Shown piece after piece: positions 42,253 through 53,593 of a DNA stretch of 58,666 nt. The translations under genes were made by a program, and so were the position numbers. The stretch is taken from positions 1 to 58,666 of the forward strand of contig JAHDIE010000016.1 in the NCBI GenBank assembly GCA_020630955.1, read 5' to 3'. The notes below the pieces were generated by a model. The model was not told the origin of the DNA and made no database searches. It worked only from the letters and a program-made list of their open reading frames with translations. The DNA comes from Saprospiraceae bacterium. Lineage in GTDB: Bacteria; Bacteroidota; Bacteroidia; Chitinophagales; Saprospiraceae. The number at the start of each line of letters is the position of its first letter. Within the stretch, counting starts at the first letter, position 1.

Positions 42253-45200
42253 CTATTTTACCAGTAGCATTTTCTTTGAAATTTTATAATTTCCTGTAAT
42301 TAGCTCATAATACAATACTCCTGCTGTTGGTATATCAGCATTCAAAATCTCTACTTCGTTGATTCCTGATCCATCACTTCTTGAAATGGATTTGATCAAC
42401 TTGCCATTAATATCGAATACATTGATCGTAACTTCTTGAGATTCCGATAAATAATACTTGATGGTAGTTGTTTCAGACCACGGATTTGGACTATTTTGAT
42501 ACAATACAATCTCATTTTCAGACTCTAAACCTGTGTCTGGTAATAAAATCACCTCTCCAACTTGGCCCTTGAAATATGATTCTGGCTTCACTCCCTTGGT
42601 ATCAATTCCAATAGCATCATTAACCGAACCACTTGTTTTTGCTAGTACTTTTAATGTAATAAAAGTCCGCTGTTCTTCTTCAAATTCTTGCAAACCACTC
42701 CAGCTAAAGTGAAGTCTGCCTTCTGCAATTTCCCGTTGATTAACATTGGCGTGCTTACAAAGTGTTTCATCATTAACAACAACTTCTTCCAACATCAACA
42801 TATCATTATCAACATTTAATGAAAACTGAGTCCCTTCAAAACCATCACCAGGCATAATTGATAATTGAATATCAAATAATTCACCATCGACAAAATCTCT
42901 TTCCGCAAAGTTCATTAATAATGTATTGGCACTTCTGAGTTCAGTAATTCCATTTCCATGAAGCCCAGTCACAGCAGAGCCATTAATATCACCTACCTTA
43001 ACTCCAATGAAGCCTACATTCATGTCATTTTCAAATGATAAGATATTGTAATTTTCTGGATACCCTGAATTCAATGGATTGTTTGGATTTGGAAACTCAA
43101 AGTTTTTATCCACCATTCTCCAACTAGTGTTATTACTAAATTTATCCTTAATACCTAGGATTAATTTCCTCAATTCAATAATATCTAAAGAAGATATTGA
43201 TTCTGAATCGTTAACATCAGCCGCGATATAATCATATGGCGATTCAAACTCTTTAGTCTTCAATATATGTTTTTGAATAAGAATCAAGTCTAAAGTAGTA
43301 ATACCATTTAGGTAGTCTCCATCCTTAATAGGATCAATTACATATTGTCCACCATTAAACGGCATGCTCGGGAACGCATAGGTACCTAAGTTAGTCGTCA
43401 TTACTTCCTCAAATGGACTACCTACCAAGCCTACTTCGACATCCTCAACTGGAATGTCATATTGTGTCGAAATATTTCCAGTCACATATCCTTCAACAGC
43501 TTGCAATCCACAGATCTCTTGCCACCCATCGCTCATGTCTCCATCTCCATTTGGATCATTTGAAAAGAATACAACGATTCTACAAGAATCAATTAATTCA
43601 CCATCCACCCAGAAATATAAGAAATCATTGATATTAGGATTTACTCCGTTGTCAATAATTGTTTGACAAGAATATGTTTCTATTGTATCTGTAATATCAA
43701 GTGGATCATAAGATATTTCAACCTCAATATGATCGCATAAATTGTCTACAATATCGTAGTCATTGGATATAATATCATTTGAACCATCATCTTCTAAGGC
43801 AAAAATAAATTTCTGACAATTGTATGTTAAACAATCCTCTCCAACAACATTTACCTCGAGTATATCTGTAGAAACATTCCCACAACCATCCGTTGCTGTC
43901 ATGGTTATGATGACATCCTCATCAAGCCCACAGAACTCAACATCAAAAGATACATCTCCATTTGCTTCAACAACAGTCTGCCCCATCAATCCAGGAGCGT
44001 CCATTGTAACTGTCACTGGTCCTGACTCAGGGCAATCATCTGTTACATTGTAACTTAGCGTAATTATCGCACTGCAAGAATTATTATTGTTCACCAAATC
44101 AACTGTCAAATCTGCAGGACTTAAGTTAATCGCTGGTGGTGTATTATCAGAAACATTTATAATTTGTGTAAAAGTAAATATCCCACCTGGCAACTGACAT
44201 TCATCCGTTACAGTAAATGTTCTTTCAATAGAGAAATTACATTCATTATCTGGGTTAATGATTACATCTTGCGATGTAATAGTTATACTAGAACATTCAG
44301 CATCACTTTCATCAACTACAGGCATAGCGTTCGGATCTGGATCAGAACAATTTAGATTAATAGGTGATGTAGGCCATGTAATATCATCTTCTGTAATTGG
44401 ACTTGTTGGACCTAATACATTAATAATTTGTGTACACATCAGTGGATTTCCATCTGCATCGAACAGAACATTGCCATTAATGTCCAACAAAGTAAATGTT
44501 CTAGATATCACACCAATGTTACAATTATTTAAATTCATAACTACTTCTTCACTTGTTGAAAAAGATGAAGGACAGTTATCACTTATTCCACCCATATTTG
44601 GCTCACCAAAAACAGACAAATCAGAAATATCAGCATCACAAAGGATATCTACATCTGGAGGGCAGAAATTTGGTAATAAACTAGGAGGTACATCATCAAC
44701 AATCGTTACGGTTGCCATACATTCTTCGACAAGTCCCGTATTTGTTGTAATAGTCAATATTACAGTATTGTCTCCTAAGTTATTACATCCAAACATTGAA
44801 ATATCAAGGTCAAACTCCAATTCTGCACTGCATCCAGCAGAGCTTCCATTATCAATATCCTCCGGATCAATAAATACCTGACCTGCTTCTCCGAGATTAA
44901 CTGTAATATCCTGAACATTACAAACTATCTCACTTACATCCATTAGCACAATATCAGCTGAGCAAGTACTTGTATTCCCGTAATTATCCGTAAAATCAAT
45001 ATTTATACCCGCAGATCCAGTCAATACAGTACTAATATTTCCATTTAATAAGTCACAATTAACAGTGATGTCTGAGTAGTTAATACTGCTTATCTCTCCA
45101 CAAGCATCACTTACTGTGTAGTCAATATCATCTAATGTAATAATAATATCATCTCCAGTAAGATTTACCGTAAGGTCCTCAATTGAACATACAGGTGCAA

Positions 45201-48200
45201 TGGTTTCTTCAACAGTAACATTTGCAGTACATGTCGAAGTATTTCCGGATCCATCAGTAACCGTCAATACCACAGTATTTACACCAAGTTGAGTACAATC
45301 GAATTCATATTCCTCTGGGGATAAAACTACAGTACCACAATTATCAAATGAACCATCATTGATTAGATCTGAGGATATTGTAATCGAATTACCAGAATCA
45401 ATCGATACTGTAATATCCTGAGTATCACAAACTGGTGCAATTTCTTCTTCTACGGTAACTTCCGCTGTACATGTTGTACTATTACCAGCAGCATCTGTCA
45501 CTACCAAAGTAACGGTGTTTGTTCCCAAATGAGAACAATCATAGTCAATACTATTGGTAGTAGAACCATTGGCAAGCAAGAAAAATACAGTTGGGTCTTC
45601 ATCACAATTGTCTGTAATATTCCCACTGATCTGCCCTACCGTTATTGTTCCAGAATTATTAGCATCTAATAATATTGTAGCATCAATTGCATCACACACA
45701 GGATCTTGGAAATCACTAACAACAACCACTGTGACATCTGTACTTGTATTACCACAATCATCTGTCACTGTATAAACAACAGTTGTCGAACCAACTGGAT
45801 ATATTCCACTTGCATCAGCACCACCATTATTAAAATCATTGGTTATAACCAAACCAGTATTACATTGCCCAGAAGCAATAGCAAGGTCTAAATTAATGTT
45901 TGCTTCACAATTGGCATTTGCAAGTCCAGAGGCACCTGAAGGCGCAACAATGGTTGGATTACTTTGATTCATCACCATTATATGCTGTGTGTAATCAGTA
46001 TTGCCTGCAATACAACCACAATTCGCAATAACATTCCATGTTCTGACAACTCCGGTACAATCATCATTAGGGAAGTTAGCATTTACATCACTATAGGTAA
46101 CAGTAAAATCATCACAGAAGCAATCTTGTGTAAAGCTTGGATACCCACCAATTACATCTGGATCCAAATCTAAAGAACACGCCGTTACTATTATTTCTTC
46201 TACAGGAGGAATAATACATTCTGCTGCATTATCGCAAAAATCTACTTCATTATTATCCTGAACCTGGACTGTAGAGGTACAAAAGTCAACATTACCAAAC
46301 TCATCAACCACACAAATATTTACTATTTGAGGGCCACAATCCGCACAATCAAAACACATTTCTGTTGTGTATGTACTTGGATCTGAAGGATCCTCGCAGA
46401 ATACAACTTCAACATCAAATCCGCATGGATGACTGCTGCTTGCATCGAAAGAATCTGACCAAATACATCCCATTTCCGTGTCAAATATTCCGTCACCATC
46501 TAAATCCATAGCTTCCAAACCAACAGCTAGTCCATCAATACATGCAGCAGTTGGTAGCTTACAATTTTTAATGGTAAAACTATGTAGGGTTGAAGTCATG
46601 TTTCCACACCTATCTTCGAAGGTATACAAAATAGTATGTGTTCCAATTGGGAATGTACCATCTGCAAAAATTGCATTTCCAACTCCAGTTACCGGAGAAT
46701 AGTCGGGCGATCCATCTGAAAACAAATCAATTTCATATTGCCAAATCATATTTGCACCTGGAGTACAATCATCTATTGCAGTTGCATTTAAATTAATGAA
46801 ACCTCCATCACATTCATAGGTACAAACTTCAACATCTCCTCCAACAGCAATTACCGGATCTACATTATTATTAATCTTAATGGTTTGTTGATATCGAAAA
46901 TATCCTGAAATAATTCCATCATCTGAACTTTCATCAATATTATTTAGATCGCTATCATCTTCATCAAATGTACACCAATCAATTACTGTCCAAGTTCTTA
47001 ATATTTTGAAACAAGCATCTGAATCATTTCCTGAAAAGAAAAACACATCATCTTTGTACTCAACGCCAACTAAATCACAGAATTGCTCATCTACAATGGG
47101 TTCATCAAAGCCTATTGGAAGGTTTTCCGGAATTAACTGACCTGCTTCACATCCTTCATCAGTGTAATAATCTTCTGGCCAAATAATTCTACTTTCGTTA
47201 AATAGCTCAACACTTTCAATCGTAATGGTCTGTCTACAAATTTCCCCACCATTGGCATCACTAGCTCTAAAAGTTCTTATGATTTCTCCAACGCCACATT
47301 GATCTATATCAACCCTCGGTGAAAATTCCGTTACGGTAGCTTCACATCCATCTTCTGCTGTTGCAGTTCCAAATCTTTCTTCAAGATTATCATAATCTAT
47401 AATCTCATCGCAGGTAATCGTCATGTCATCAGGACATGTAATTACTGGAGGAATTTTATCTTGAACTTCAACCAATGCCATACAATTGGTTATTCTGCCA
47501 AAGTAATCAACTGCTCGTAGGGCAACCATATGCTCCTCTCCTGCATCAGAACAACAGAAATTTACATAATCACTCCATCCACATGGATCTGTTATTTCTA
47601 AGACAAATGCTTCTTCCCTTGCATCATTGACAACAGACCAAGTCCCATCAGAATTTGCAACAACAAAGTCTCCATTATTTATTGGGTTACCTCCATTCCA
47701 ATTGCTATAATTTGCCGGGAATCCATTATTCCAAACAAATGTACCTTCAGTGTTTGAATCACTGATTCCAATATAATATTCATCACCTTCTAATAATCCA
47801 TCTACCTGTGTTCTTATCCATGAGTTTTCATTATCGGTTTCAATGATTGCAGGATGGCCTCCCATTGCTTCGCTATAAGCAAATGCTTTGAACGAAGTAG
47901 TTTTGGATTTTGATAGGTAATAATAGTGTCCATCTAATTCGCCCAAATAGTCCATATCATGGAAAGAAGGCAATTCGCAAGGACAATCTTCGGGAGGATT
48001 AATCCTTTGTACAAGTAAGGTATGAAGACCACAGTCATCATAACTTCCATCATCAAACGTAGAAGCATAGGCCTCCGCTGTGCCATCACCTCTTAGTGAA
48101 ACCACCGTTTGTTGGTCACATATAGCTGTTGGAGATGTTTCATCCACAACAGTAACAGCCATATCACATTGGCTTGAATTTCCACATGCATCATAAACTA

Positions 48201-51200
48201 CATAGGTAATATTGTGCTGACCAGCAGGCAAGGTCACATAGCCACCTTCCGATGCATTGTTTAAGAAACCTCCTGGATATTTAATATCAACTTGGAATTC
48301 AGTATCTTCACAATCATCTGTAATTTCCATTGGTGGTGGAAGAAATACATTTCTCTCACAACTTTGACCAGAAGTACTTAGAACAACATTATCTCCACAT
48401 ACTACTTGAGGTGATCTAATATCTTCTATCTCTATAGTTTGCACATAATTTTCAATTACGCCTAAGCCACAATGAGCTTCATAAATGGTCCATGTCCTCA
48501 TATACTTTTTCACACAGCCTTGATCAGAAATAGTGATGGTTTCATAATCAATACCGACATTACAATAGTAATCCGGAAATGGATACAAATCCTCATCCCA
48601 AAATGTCGGCACTCCTGTATAATCAATTGATGGCGTGCCATCTTCACCATATATTACATTCGCACATCTTAATGCTGTATTGTTAGCAACTTCATAATTT
48701 CTTGGCGGAACAACTTGAGAAAAATCAAATCGCTCAACCATTATTGTTTGAAAACATGGATCAGATACATTGCCATAAGAATCTGTCGCTTGATAAGATC
48801 TAACTACTTGTTTTACGTAATCTGGATCACATGGCAGTGGTGTAATTGTCTCTGACAACATTACAACTTCCTCAACAGTTCCACAATTATCTGTAGCAAT
48901 TGGCATGTAAGTACTCATTGCATAACAAGGCAAAGTAATATCTCCACATTGAATTACTGGAGCCATTTTATCTTCAACAAATATATTTGCCCAACATGAA
49001 TTTCCAGAACAAGCATCTATAAGTTTAACAACCAATGATTCACCTATGTGCTCTACCGTGATCATATTATCAGGCACAGGATTCATCGCTGCATCTAATA
49101 GCATCACCCCGTAGGCAGCATTTGGATCCATAGTTCCTGCATGTACCATTTCTGGTGTTACTTCAATTGCACAATCATTATCCATTGAAACATTCAAATC
49201 ATGTATGCATGCAATTGGACCTGAAGCTCCTCCGATATCAACATTAATTGTTCGAGGCTGAACACAAGTCACACCTAGACAATTAACTTCTAGAGTTATT
49301 GTACCTGGATTTGCCCCCCAAGTTACATTAACGGAAGATTCTGTTGAAGTCGAGCCATCAGGTAAGGTCCAAAATGGATCACAAAAATCTCCTAAATCAA
49401 CACTATAAGTTCTTGTTGAATTCGCACATGCAGAATAAAGGCTTTCTCCTGCATCAGTAATCATAATTGGCATTTCATAATCACAACCATCATTAATATG
49501 CTGAAAAAATACCCCTTCTTCGTTTGCTATCCTTACTTCATATCCTAACCCTTCTATGTGCACTCCAGGTAAAGTATATTCACTATAACCAAATCCTATG
49601 TTATGTTCTAATAACTGATATCCAGTTGGACCAGTAGTAAAAGGAATAGGCTGTCCTGGAGGATCTGGACTTGTATTCATATAAAATCCATTCACATAAT
49701 CTATATACCAAGATTGACCTGATGGTCCAAAGACCTTTAGGTTATCCATAAATTGTCCATTTGTACTCGTTGTAGCATTTCCTAAACAACTACATTCTAC
49801 TTCAACTTCGAAATCCACTACAAATATTCTAGCTGGATCGGCATCATCCTCATCTCTCTCTCCTGAATCAAATATCTCATCATCTTCATCAGTATCTGGT
49901 CTGCCACCCACATCATTGGCTGGATCTCCATCAGGATTTGAGTCACAATCATATTGAGCAACCTCGATACCGTACATATCTGTAGCTGCCATGATCTCAG
50001 CATAATTGTCAATAGTTTCTAACTCCGCATCTTCAGATACGATGGCAATTAAGCTTACACTTACATTTGATCCAGGCTGCAAGCCATTTTCAACAGCTAC
50101 CGTTCTATAGGCTTTGCCACTCGAAGAATCAAAATCCCAATTAGCATCATTTAGAATCAGCTGTTCTGGCAGATAATCAACCAAGGTAATGTTGTCCACA
50201 GGTACAGCACCTTGATTGTAAACTGTAATTGTAAATTCTACCTCTCCACCTCTTTCAAGTGCTTTTTTATTAGAAGTTTTCATTAAAGCTAAATCAACTT
50301 TTAGCCCAATAATTTCTGCTACATCATGATCATCTTCATCATTTTCTCCATGATCATCAACAACATTGTCTTCAAGGTTATCATTATTTGGATCTGAATC
50401 TGGATCTGAATCAAAGTCTCTATCATTGCCGGAATTAGATCTGGCATCTACAATCTCTGCAGTATTTATTTGTGCAGTGTCTTCTTCAAATTGTCCAACT
50501 AAAAAGGTTACTTGAATTATTTTTGTTTGCCCAACAGTTAATCCTTCATTATCTCTAAACGAAATAATTCCTGGACTTTCTACTTCCCAACCATTTTGAC
50601 TTGGAGCTACCAAGAAGGTAAGAGAGGAAGGATAATAGTCATTGATTACAAAATAGTCAATATCAACATTTCCTTGATTAATTACTGATATATTGAAGGT
50701 AACTTCTTGGCCTGGTCTGTATGGTTTTGATTCAGTAACAACCTTTCTCAATGCTATATCAAGTATTTCAATGACAGCAACATCATGATCATCTTCATCA
50801 ATAGTGCCATCATCCATAATCTCATCGTCAGAAGATCCCCCGGCTATAGCACCATTATCATTACCACTAACATCATCAGCCGTTGAGTCAATATCTGAAT
50901 TTTCATTACCAAACTGATCATAGGTAAATGAAATTTCTGCATAGTTTTCAAAGTTTTGAAAAATGTTATCACTAATAGTTAAAACTATTGGAATTCTAAA
51001 ATAATCATTTGGTAGCAATGGCTCATTGTGAACATACTTTGCCATATCTCCATCACGTACCCAAAGTGGATTTCTTAATGGATTAAAAATGAAACTTGGG
51101 TTTAGATAATCGGTTACTTCGACTTGAGTTGCAGTTACATCTCCTTGATTATAGACATCAATATAAAAAACTACCTCCTCACCTCGTTTAGGGTTAGGAT

Positions 51201-53337
51201 TAGAACCTACAGTTTTCATAAGTGCTAAATCAAAATTTGTAGGAGCAACTAGACCAATATCAAAACTATGATTTACTTCATCATCAGTTGCAATTGAAAC
51301 TGGTATCAAATGTTTTGTTGCACTACAAGTATTTGAATTCGCAATTAAATCAGAACCCAATTCTTCATCAACATTTCCAAGTGTAATGTTATACGATCCG
51401 CCATTGATAAAATAACTTCCGGCACTAGCATCACATAATGCAGGATCTAAACTGATATAATAAAGCTTATTTGCTATCAGACCATCAAATACGGGATTGG
51501 CTAATCCAGTATTTGAAACATTTGTATTGTTAAATCTATAATTTCCGTTTTCATCGGTACTTGTTCTAGCTACTTCAAGACAGTATTCATCATAAAGTAC
51601 CAAATCAATATTTTGAGCTCTGGCTTCACCAGGCCCTTGGATTCCATCTCCATTTTCGTCAAACCAAAGGTAATTTCCAATCTCAGGTTTTGGACGTGGA
51701 CAAGTTGCAACAATTTCACCAAAGCCTGTTGCCTTACCAAAAAGATCACTTAAATTCTGAGCGTACAATTCTTTTGCATTGGACTTTTGACCATTTGAAG
51801 TATTGTATCTGTGTAAGCCTCCAGAATATGCATTTAAGATTGGATCATAAACAGCAGCAACTACTTCACCTGATCCTGGAAGTGCATAAATAGATCCCAA
51901 GGCAACTTCATTATGATAACTTGCATTTCCTGGATAAAAATCATCTCCAAAAAATTCTCCACCATCGGGACCTTCACCATTATCAACACCTGTACCAACC
52001 AATGAACCTGCAACACCATTGCTCTCTAAAGTCCATACACCATTATTGTCCCAAACAGTCAATAAGTCTGGATATTGTTGGTCAACTCTTCCAAATGAAC
52101 CATCACAATATCTGTGACCATACCTATCCGAAAGTGCTATCAACATATTGCCTTCATCAGTAAAATCAATATCCGTCAACCACTGTGAAGTAAAAAAGCC
52201 TCCAGGATTTGAGTCATCCCAATATCCTTTTAATATAGAGGTTTGATATATTTCAGTAAAGCTTGTTGTGGTTGGATTAAACTCATAAACAATCCCAGTT
52301 GAATTATTTTGATCTTTACTTTGACTAGCATCACATGTAACACCTATATAATATCTACCATTGTGATATTCTAATGCAAAAGATCGCATTTCGCCACCTA
52401 CACATTGTGGATCAGGTATTGAATATATTTGAGTGTTTGCAGCTGTTGGGTCATTCAACGGTATTCTAACTAGGTCATTATTATAAATATCAATAACAAA
52501 CAAAGAGCCCCCGTCCTGAGAAAGTACAATATTTCCAATGCCATACTTTCCAACTTGACTACCAAATGTACAATCTTGTTCATCTGTAGTTGGCAATGAT
52601 CCAGTATCAATACCTAGATCACTCAATTTTACAAATAACTCTGTTGTATTAAAATTTGTGTTTGTTTTGAAAATGGCATCATGTCCAAAAGGTGTAAGTG
52701 CTGCATATTGCTTAACAAATGAAGATGAATAAACTTCAGCATTTGTTTCATCATATGCCAATCCCCAAACTGCACCAGTTTCTGCTTTCGTTGCATAATA
52801 GGTAACTGGACTCGATGGATCAAATTGATAATCCAAACCTACAATTGTTGGGTTTGCTCCATAAATAGACATATCACCCCTCACAAAACAAGAAATCAAA
52901 ATCTCTGGATTGGTACTACATCCTTTAAATGCATCCGTCAAGCCAAAGTTTTGATTACAGGAAGGTACCGTTGTATAACGGATGTCCGAAAGATGATCTT
53001 CCCCTATATGAGTAGATGCATATGATTGCAAATAAGAAACTTCAACCCTATATGAGTCGTTATTGCTTAAGCCAGAAAAAATGTATTCGCCATTTGAATT
53101 TGTAAAGTCGGTGGCAATACTATTACCTGAACCATCATACAACGTCACCAATATGCCGTTGATTCCTAATTCAGCACTGTCAAATTTTCCATTGACATCT
53201 TCATCAAGATATACTTGACCTTCAATATTTCCATCTGCACATTGGGAATGCACCAGCATCGGAAACAAACATAAAAAGAATGCGAGTGATAGGTATCTGA
53301 ATACATATACACCTGCAGGGTTACAGAGTTCTCTCAT
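42253..53337 (-). CDS. Giant (3694 aa) T9SS surface protein with SdrD-B, DUF11, HYR, C-type lectin, dockerin-like and cohesin-like domains
   Basis: An N-terminal signal region (ending VHSQ) precedes SdrD-B-like repeats (GNIEGQVYLDEDVNGKFDSA; YLWFDENGDGIQGPGEA) flanking a propeller-like segment (about 130-560). Three DUF11 repeats follow (about 700-1170), each ending in an aspartate-rich linker. A C-type-lectin domain (about 1790-1920, WNNGFPANYSNWNGGNP) sits inside a HYR-like module. Many HYR/Ig-like modules run to about 3250. A carboxypeptidase-regulatory-like domain, dockerin-like repeats (YLNGITTLDLILIQKHIL and AADVNDSESISSLDIIEL), a cohesin-like domain and a T9SS type A domain (SPNPWSETTTIKYYL to MLLVK) complete the protein. 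It is one of the largest genes possible in a bacterium (11 kb). Predicted surface adhesin or matrix component. Confidence 0.9.
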   Translation of the reverse strand: MRELCNPAGVYVFRYLSLAFFLCLFPMLVHSQCADGNIEGQVYLDEDVNGKFDSAELGINGILVTLYDGSGNSIATDFTNSNGEYIFSGLSNNDSYRVEVSYLQSYASTHIGEDHLSDIRYTTVPSCNQNFGLTDAFKGCSTNPEILISCFVRGDMSIYGANPTIVGLDYQFDPSSPVTYYATKAETGAVWGLAYDETNAEVYSSSFVKQYAALTPFGHDAIFKTNTNFNTTELFVKLSDLGIDTGSLPTTDEQDCTFGSQVGKYGIGNIVLSQDGGSLFVIDIYNNDLVRIPLNDPTAANTQIYSIPDPQCVGGEMRSFALEYHNGRYYIGVTCDASQSKDQNNSTGIVYEFNPTTTSFTEIYQTSILKGYWDDSNPGGFFTSQWLTDIDFTDEGNMLIALSDRYGHRYCDGSFGRVDQQYPDLLTVWDNNGVWTLESNGVAGSLVGTGVDNGEGPDGGEFFGDDFYPGNASYHNEVALGSIYALPGSGEVVAAVYDPILNAYSGGLHRYNTSNGQKSNAKELYAQNLSDLFGKATGFGEIVATCPRPKPEIGNYLWFDENGDGIQGPGEARAQNIDLVLYDEYCLEVARTSTDENGNYRFNNTNVSNTGLANPVFDGLIANKLYYISLDPALCDASAGSYFINGGSYNITLGNVDEELGSDLIANSNTCSATKHLIPVSIATDDEVNHSFDIGLVAPTNFDLALMKTVGSNPNPKRGEEVVFYIDVYNQGDVTATQVEVTDYLNPSFIFNPLRNPLWVRDGDMAKYVHNEPLLPNDYFRIPIVLTISDNIFQNFENYAEISFTYDQFGNENSDIDSTADDVSGNDNGAIAGGSSDDEIMDDGTIDEDDHDVAVIEILDIALRKVVTESKPYRPGQEVTFNISVINQGNVDIDYFVINDYYPSSLTFLVAPSQNGWEVESPGIISFRDNEGLTVGQTKIIQVTFLVGQFEEDTAQINTAEIVDARSNSGNDRDFDSDPDSDPNNDNLEDNVVDDHGENDEDDHDVAEIIGLKVDLALMKTSNKKALERGGEVEFTITVYNQGAVPVDNITLVDYLPEQLILNDANWDFDSSSGKAYRTVAVENGLQPGSNVSVSLIAIVSEDAELETIDNYAEIMAATDMYGIEVAQYDCDSNPDGDPANDVGGRPDTDEDDEIFDSGERDEDDADPARIFVVDFEVEVECSCLGNATTSTNGQFMDNLKVFGPSGQSWYIDYVNGFYMNTSPDPPGQPIPFTTGPTGYQLLEHNIGFGYSEYTLPGVHIEGLGYEVRIANEEGVFFQHINDGCDYEMPIMITDAGESLYSACANSTRTYSVDLGDFCDPFWTLPDGSTSTESSVNVTWGANPGTITLEVNCLGVTCVQPRTINVDIGGASGPIACIHDLNVSMDNDCAIEVTPEMVHAGTMDPNAAYGVMLLDAAMNPVPDNMITVEHIGESLVVKLIDACSGNSCWANIFVEDKMAPVIQCGDITLPCYAMSTYMPIATDNCGTVEEVVMLSETITPLPCDPDYVKQVVRSYQATDSYGNVSDPCFQTIMVERFDFSQVVPPRNYEVANNTALRCANVIYGEDGTPSIDYTGVPTFWDEDLYPFPDYYCNVGIDYETITISDQGCVKKYMRTWTIYEAHCGLGVIENYVQTIEIEDIRSPQVVCGDNVVLSTSGQSCERNVFLPPPMEITDDCEDTEFQVDIKYPGGFLNNASEGGYVTLPAGQHNITYVVYDACGNSSQCDMAVTVVDETSPTAICDQQTVVSLRGDGTAEAYASTFDDGSYDDCGLHTLLVQRINPPEDCPCELPSFHDMDYLGELDGHYYYLSKSKTTSFKAFAYSEAMGGHPAIIETDNENSWIRTQVDGLLEGDEYYIGISDSNTEGTFVWNNGFPANYSNWNGGNPINNGDFVVANSDGTWSVVNDAREEAFVLEITDPCGWSDYVNFCCSDAGEEHMVALRAVDYFGRITNCMALVEVQDKIPPVITCPDDMTITCDEIIDYDNLEERFGTATAEDGCEATVTEFSPRVDIDQCGVGEIIRTFRASDANGGEICRQTITIESVELFNESRIIWPEDYYTDEGCEAGQLIPENLPIGFDEPIVDEQFCDLVGVEYKDDVFFFSGNDSDACFKILRTWTVIDWCTFDEDDSDLNNIDESSDDGIISGYFRYQQTIKINNNVDPVIAVGGDVEVCTYECDGGFINLNATAIDDCTPGANMIWQYEIDLFSDGSPDYSPVTGVGNAIFADGTFPIGTHTILYTFEDRCGNMTSTLHSFTIKNCKLPTAACIDGLAVGLEAMDLDGDGIFDTEMGCIWSDSFDASSSHPCGFDVEVVFCEDPSDPSTYTTEMCFDCADCGPQIVNICVVDEFGNVDFCTSTVQVQDNNEVDFCDNAAECIIPPVEEIIVTACSLDLDPDVIGGYPSFTQDCFCDDFTVTYSDVNANFPNDDCTGVVRTWNVIANCGCIAGNTDYTQHIMVMNQSNPTIVAPSGASGLANANCEANINLDLAIASGQCNTGLVITNDFNNGGADASGIYPVGSTTVVYTVTDDCGNTSTDVTVVVVSDFQDPVCDAIDATILLDANNSGTITVGQISGNITDNCDEDPTVFFLLANGSTTNSIDYDCSHLGTNTVTLVVTDAAGNSTTCTAEVTVEEEIAPVCDTQDITVSIDSGNSITISSDLINDGSFDNCGTVVLSPEEYEFDCTQLGVNTVVLTVTDGSGNTSTCTANVTVEETIAPVCSIEDLTVNLTGDDIIITLDDIDYTVSDACGEISSINYSDITVNCDLLNGNISTVLTGSAGINIDFTDNYGNTSTCSADIVLMDVSEIVCNVQDITVNLGEAGQVFIDPEDIDNGSSAGCSAELEFDLDISMFGCNNLGDNTVILTITTNTGLVEECMATVTIVDDVPPSLLPNFCPPDVDILCDADISDLSVFGEPNMGGISDNCPSSFSTSEEVVMNLNNCNIGVISRTFTLLDINGNVLFDADGNPLMCTQIINVLGPTSPITEDDITWPTSPINLNCSDPDPNAMPVVDESDAECSSITITSQDVIINPDNECNFSIERTFTVTDECQLPGGIFTFTQIINVSDNTPPAINLSPADLTVDLVNNNNSCSAIITLSYNVTDDCPESGPVTVTMDAPGLMGQTVVEANGDVSFDVEFCGLDEDVIITMTATDGCGNVSTDILEVNVVGEDCLTYNCQKFIFALEDDGSNDIISNDYDIVDNLCDHIEVEISYDPLDITDTIETYSCQTIIDNGVNPNINDFLYFWVDGELIDSCRIVVFFSNDPNGDGDMSDGWQEICGLQAVEGYVTGNISTQYDIPVEDVEVGLVGSPFEEVMTTNLGTYAFPSMPFNGGQYVIDPIKDGDYLNGITTLDLILIQKHILKTKEFESPYDYIAADVNDSESISSLDIIELRKLILGIKDKFSNNTSWRMVDKNFEFPNPNNPLNSGYPENYNILSFENDMNVGFIGVKVGDINGSAVTGLHGNGITELRSANTLLMNFAERDFVDGELFDIQLSIMPGDGFEGTQFSLNVDNDMLMLEEVVVNDETLCKHANVNQREIAEGRLHFSWSGLQEFEEEQRTFITLKVLAKTSGSVNDAIGIDTKGVKPESYFKGQVGEVILLPDTGLESENEIVLYQNSPNPWSETTTIKYYLSESQEVTINVFDINGKLIKSISRSDGSGINEVEILNADIPTAGVLYYELITGNYKISKKMLLVK

Positions 53338-53388
53338 TTGACCTTTAATTAAATTGTAAATTTCTGACCCCCTTTAAAATCGGGAATC

Positions 53389-53413
53389 TAGCTTACTGTA
53401 GCTGGGAGATGGG
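53389..53413 (-). promoter_or_regulatory. Conserved leader motif, copy upstream of the 3694-residue gene
   Basis: On the minus strand ATCTCCCAGCTACAGTAAGC corresponds to the leader motif at 42093-42120. It lies between the -7 box at 53451 and the ATG at 53337. Confidence 0.5.
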
Positions 53414-53450
53414 TAATCGGTTTTTGGTCGAAATGATCGATAATATTTGA

Positions 53451-53458
53451 CAAATATA
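53451..53458 (-). promoter_or_regulatory. Candidate -7 box (TATATTTG) for the 3694-residue gene
   Basis: The minus strand reads TATATTTG in TATATATTTG, 114 bases before the ATG, with an A-tract about 35 bases further upstream. The same arrangement occurs at 42138-42145. Confidence 0.55.
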
Positions 53459-53593
53459 TAACGATTATTCGTAATACGTAATCATATTACATTTTTTTTT
53501 AATATCAAATTGCTTGATTCTGTGCAGGTTGAAGTTATTGAACTAAATTATTAAATCCTTCAACATCTAAAAAATTACAAATAAGCAAATTAC

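Noticed and set aside
44258-44881. 207-codon plus-strand frame inside the giant 3694-residue gene
   Set aside because: It is antisense to a continuous, domain-rich coding frame; its product has low-complexity Ser/Thr/Ile composition and no family features.
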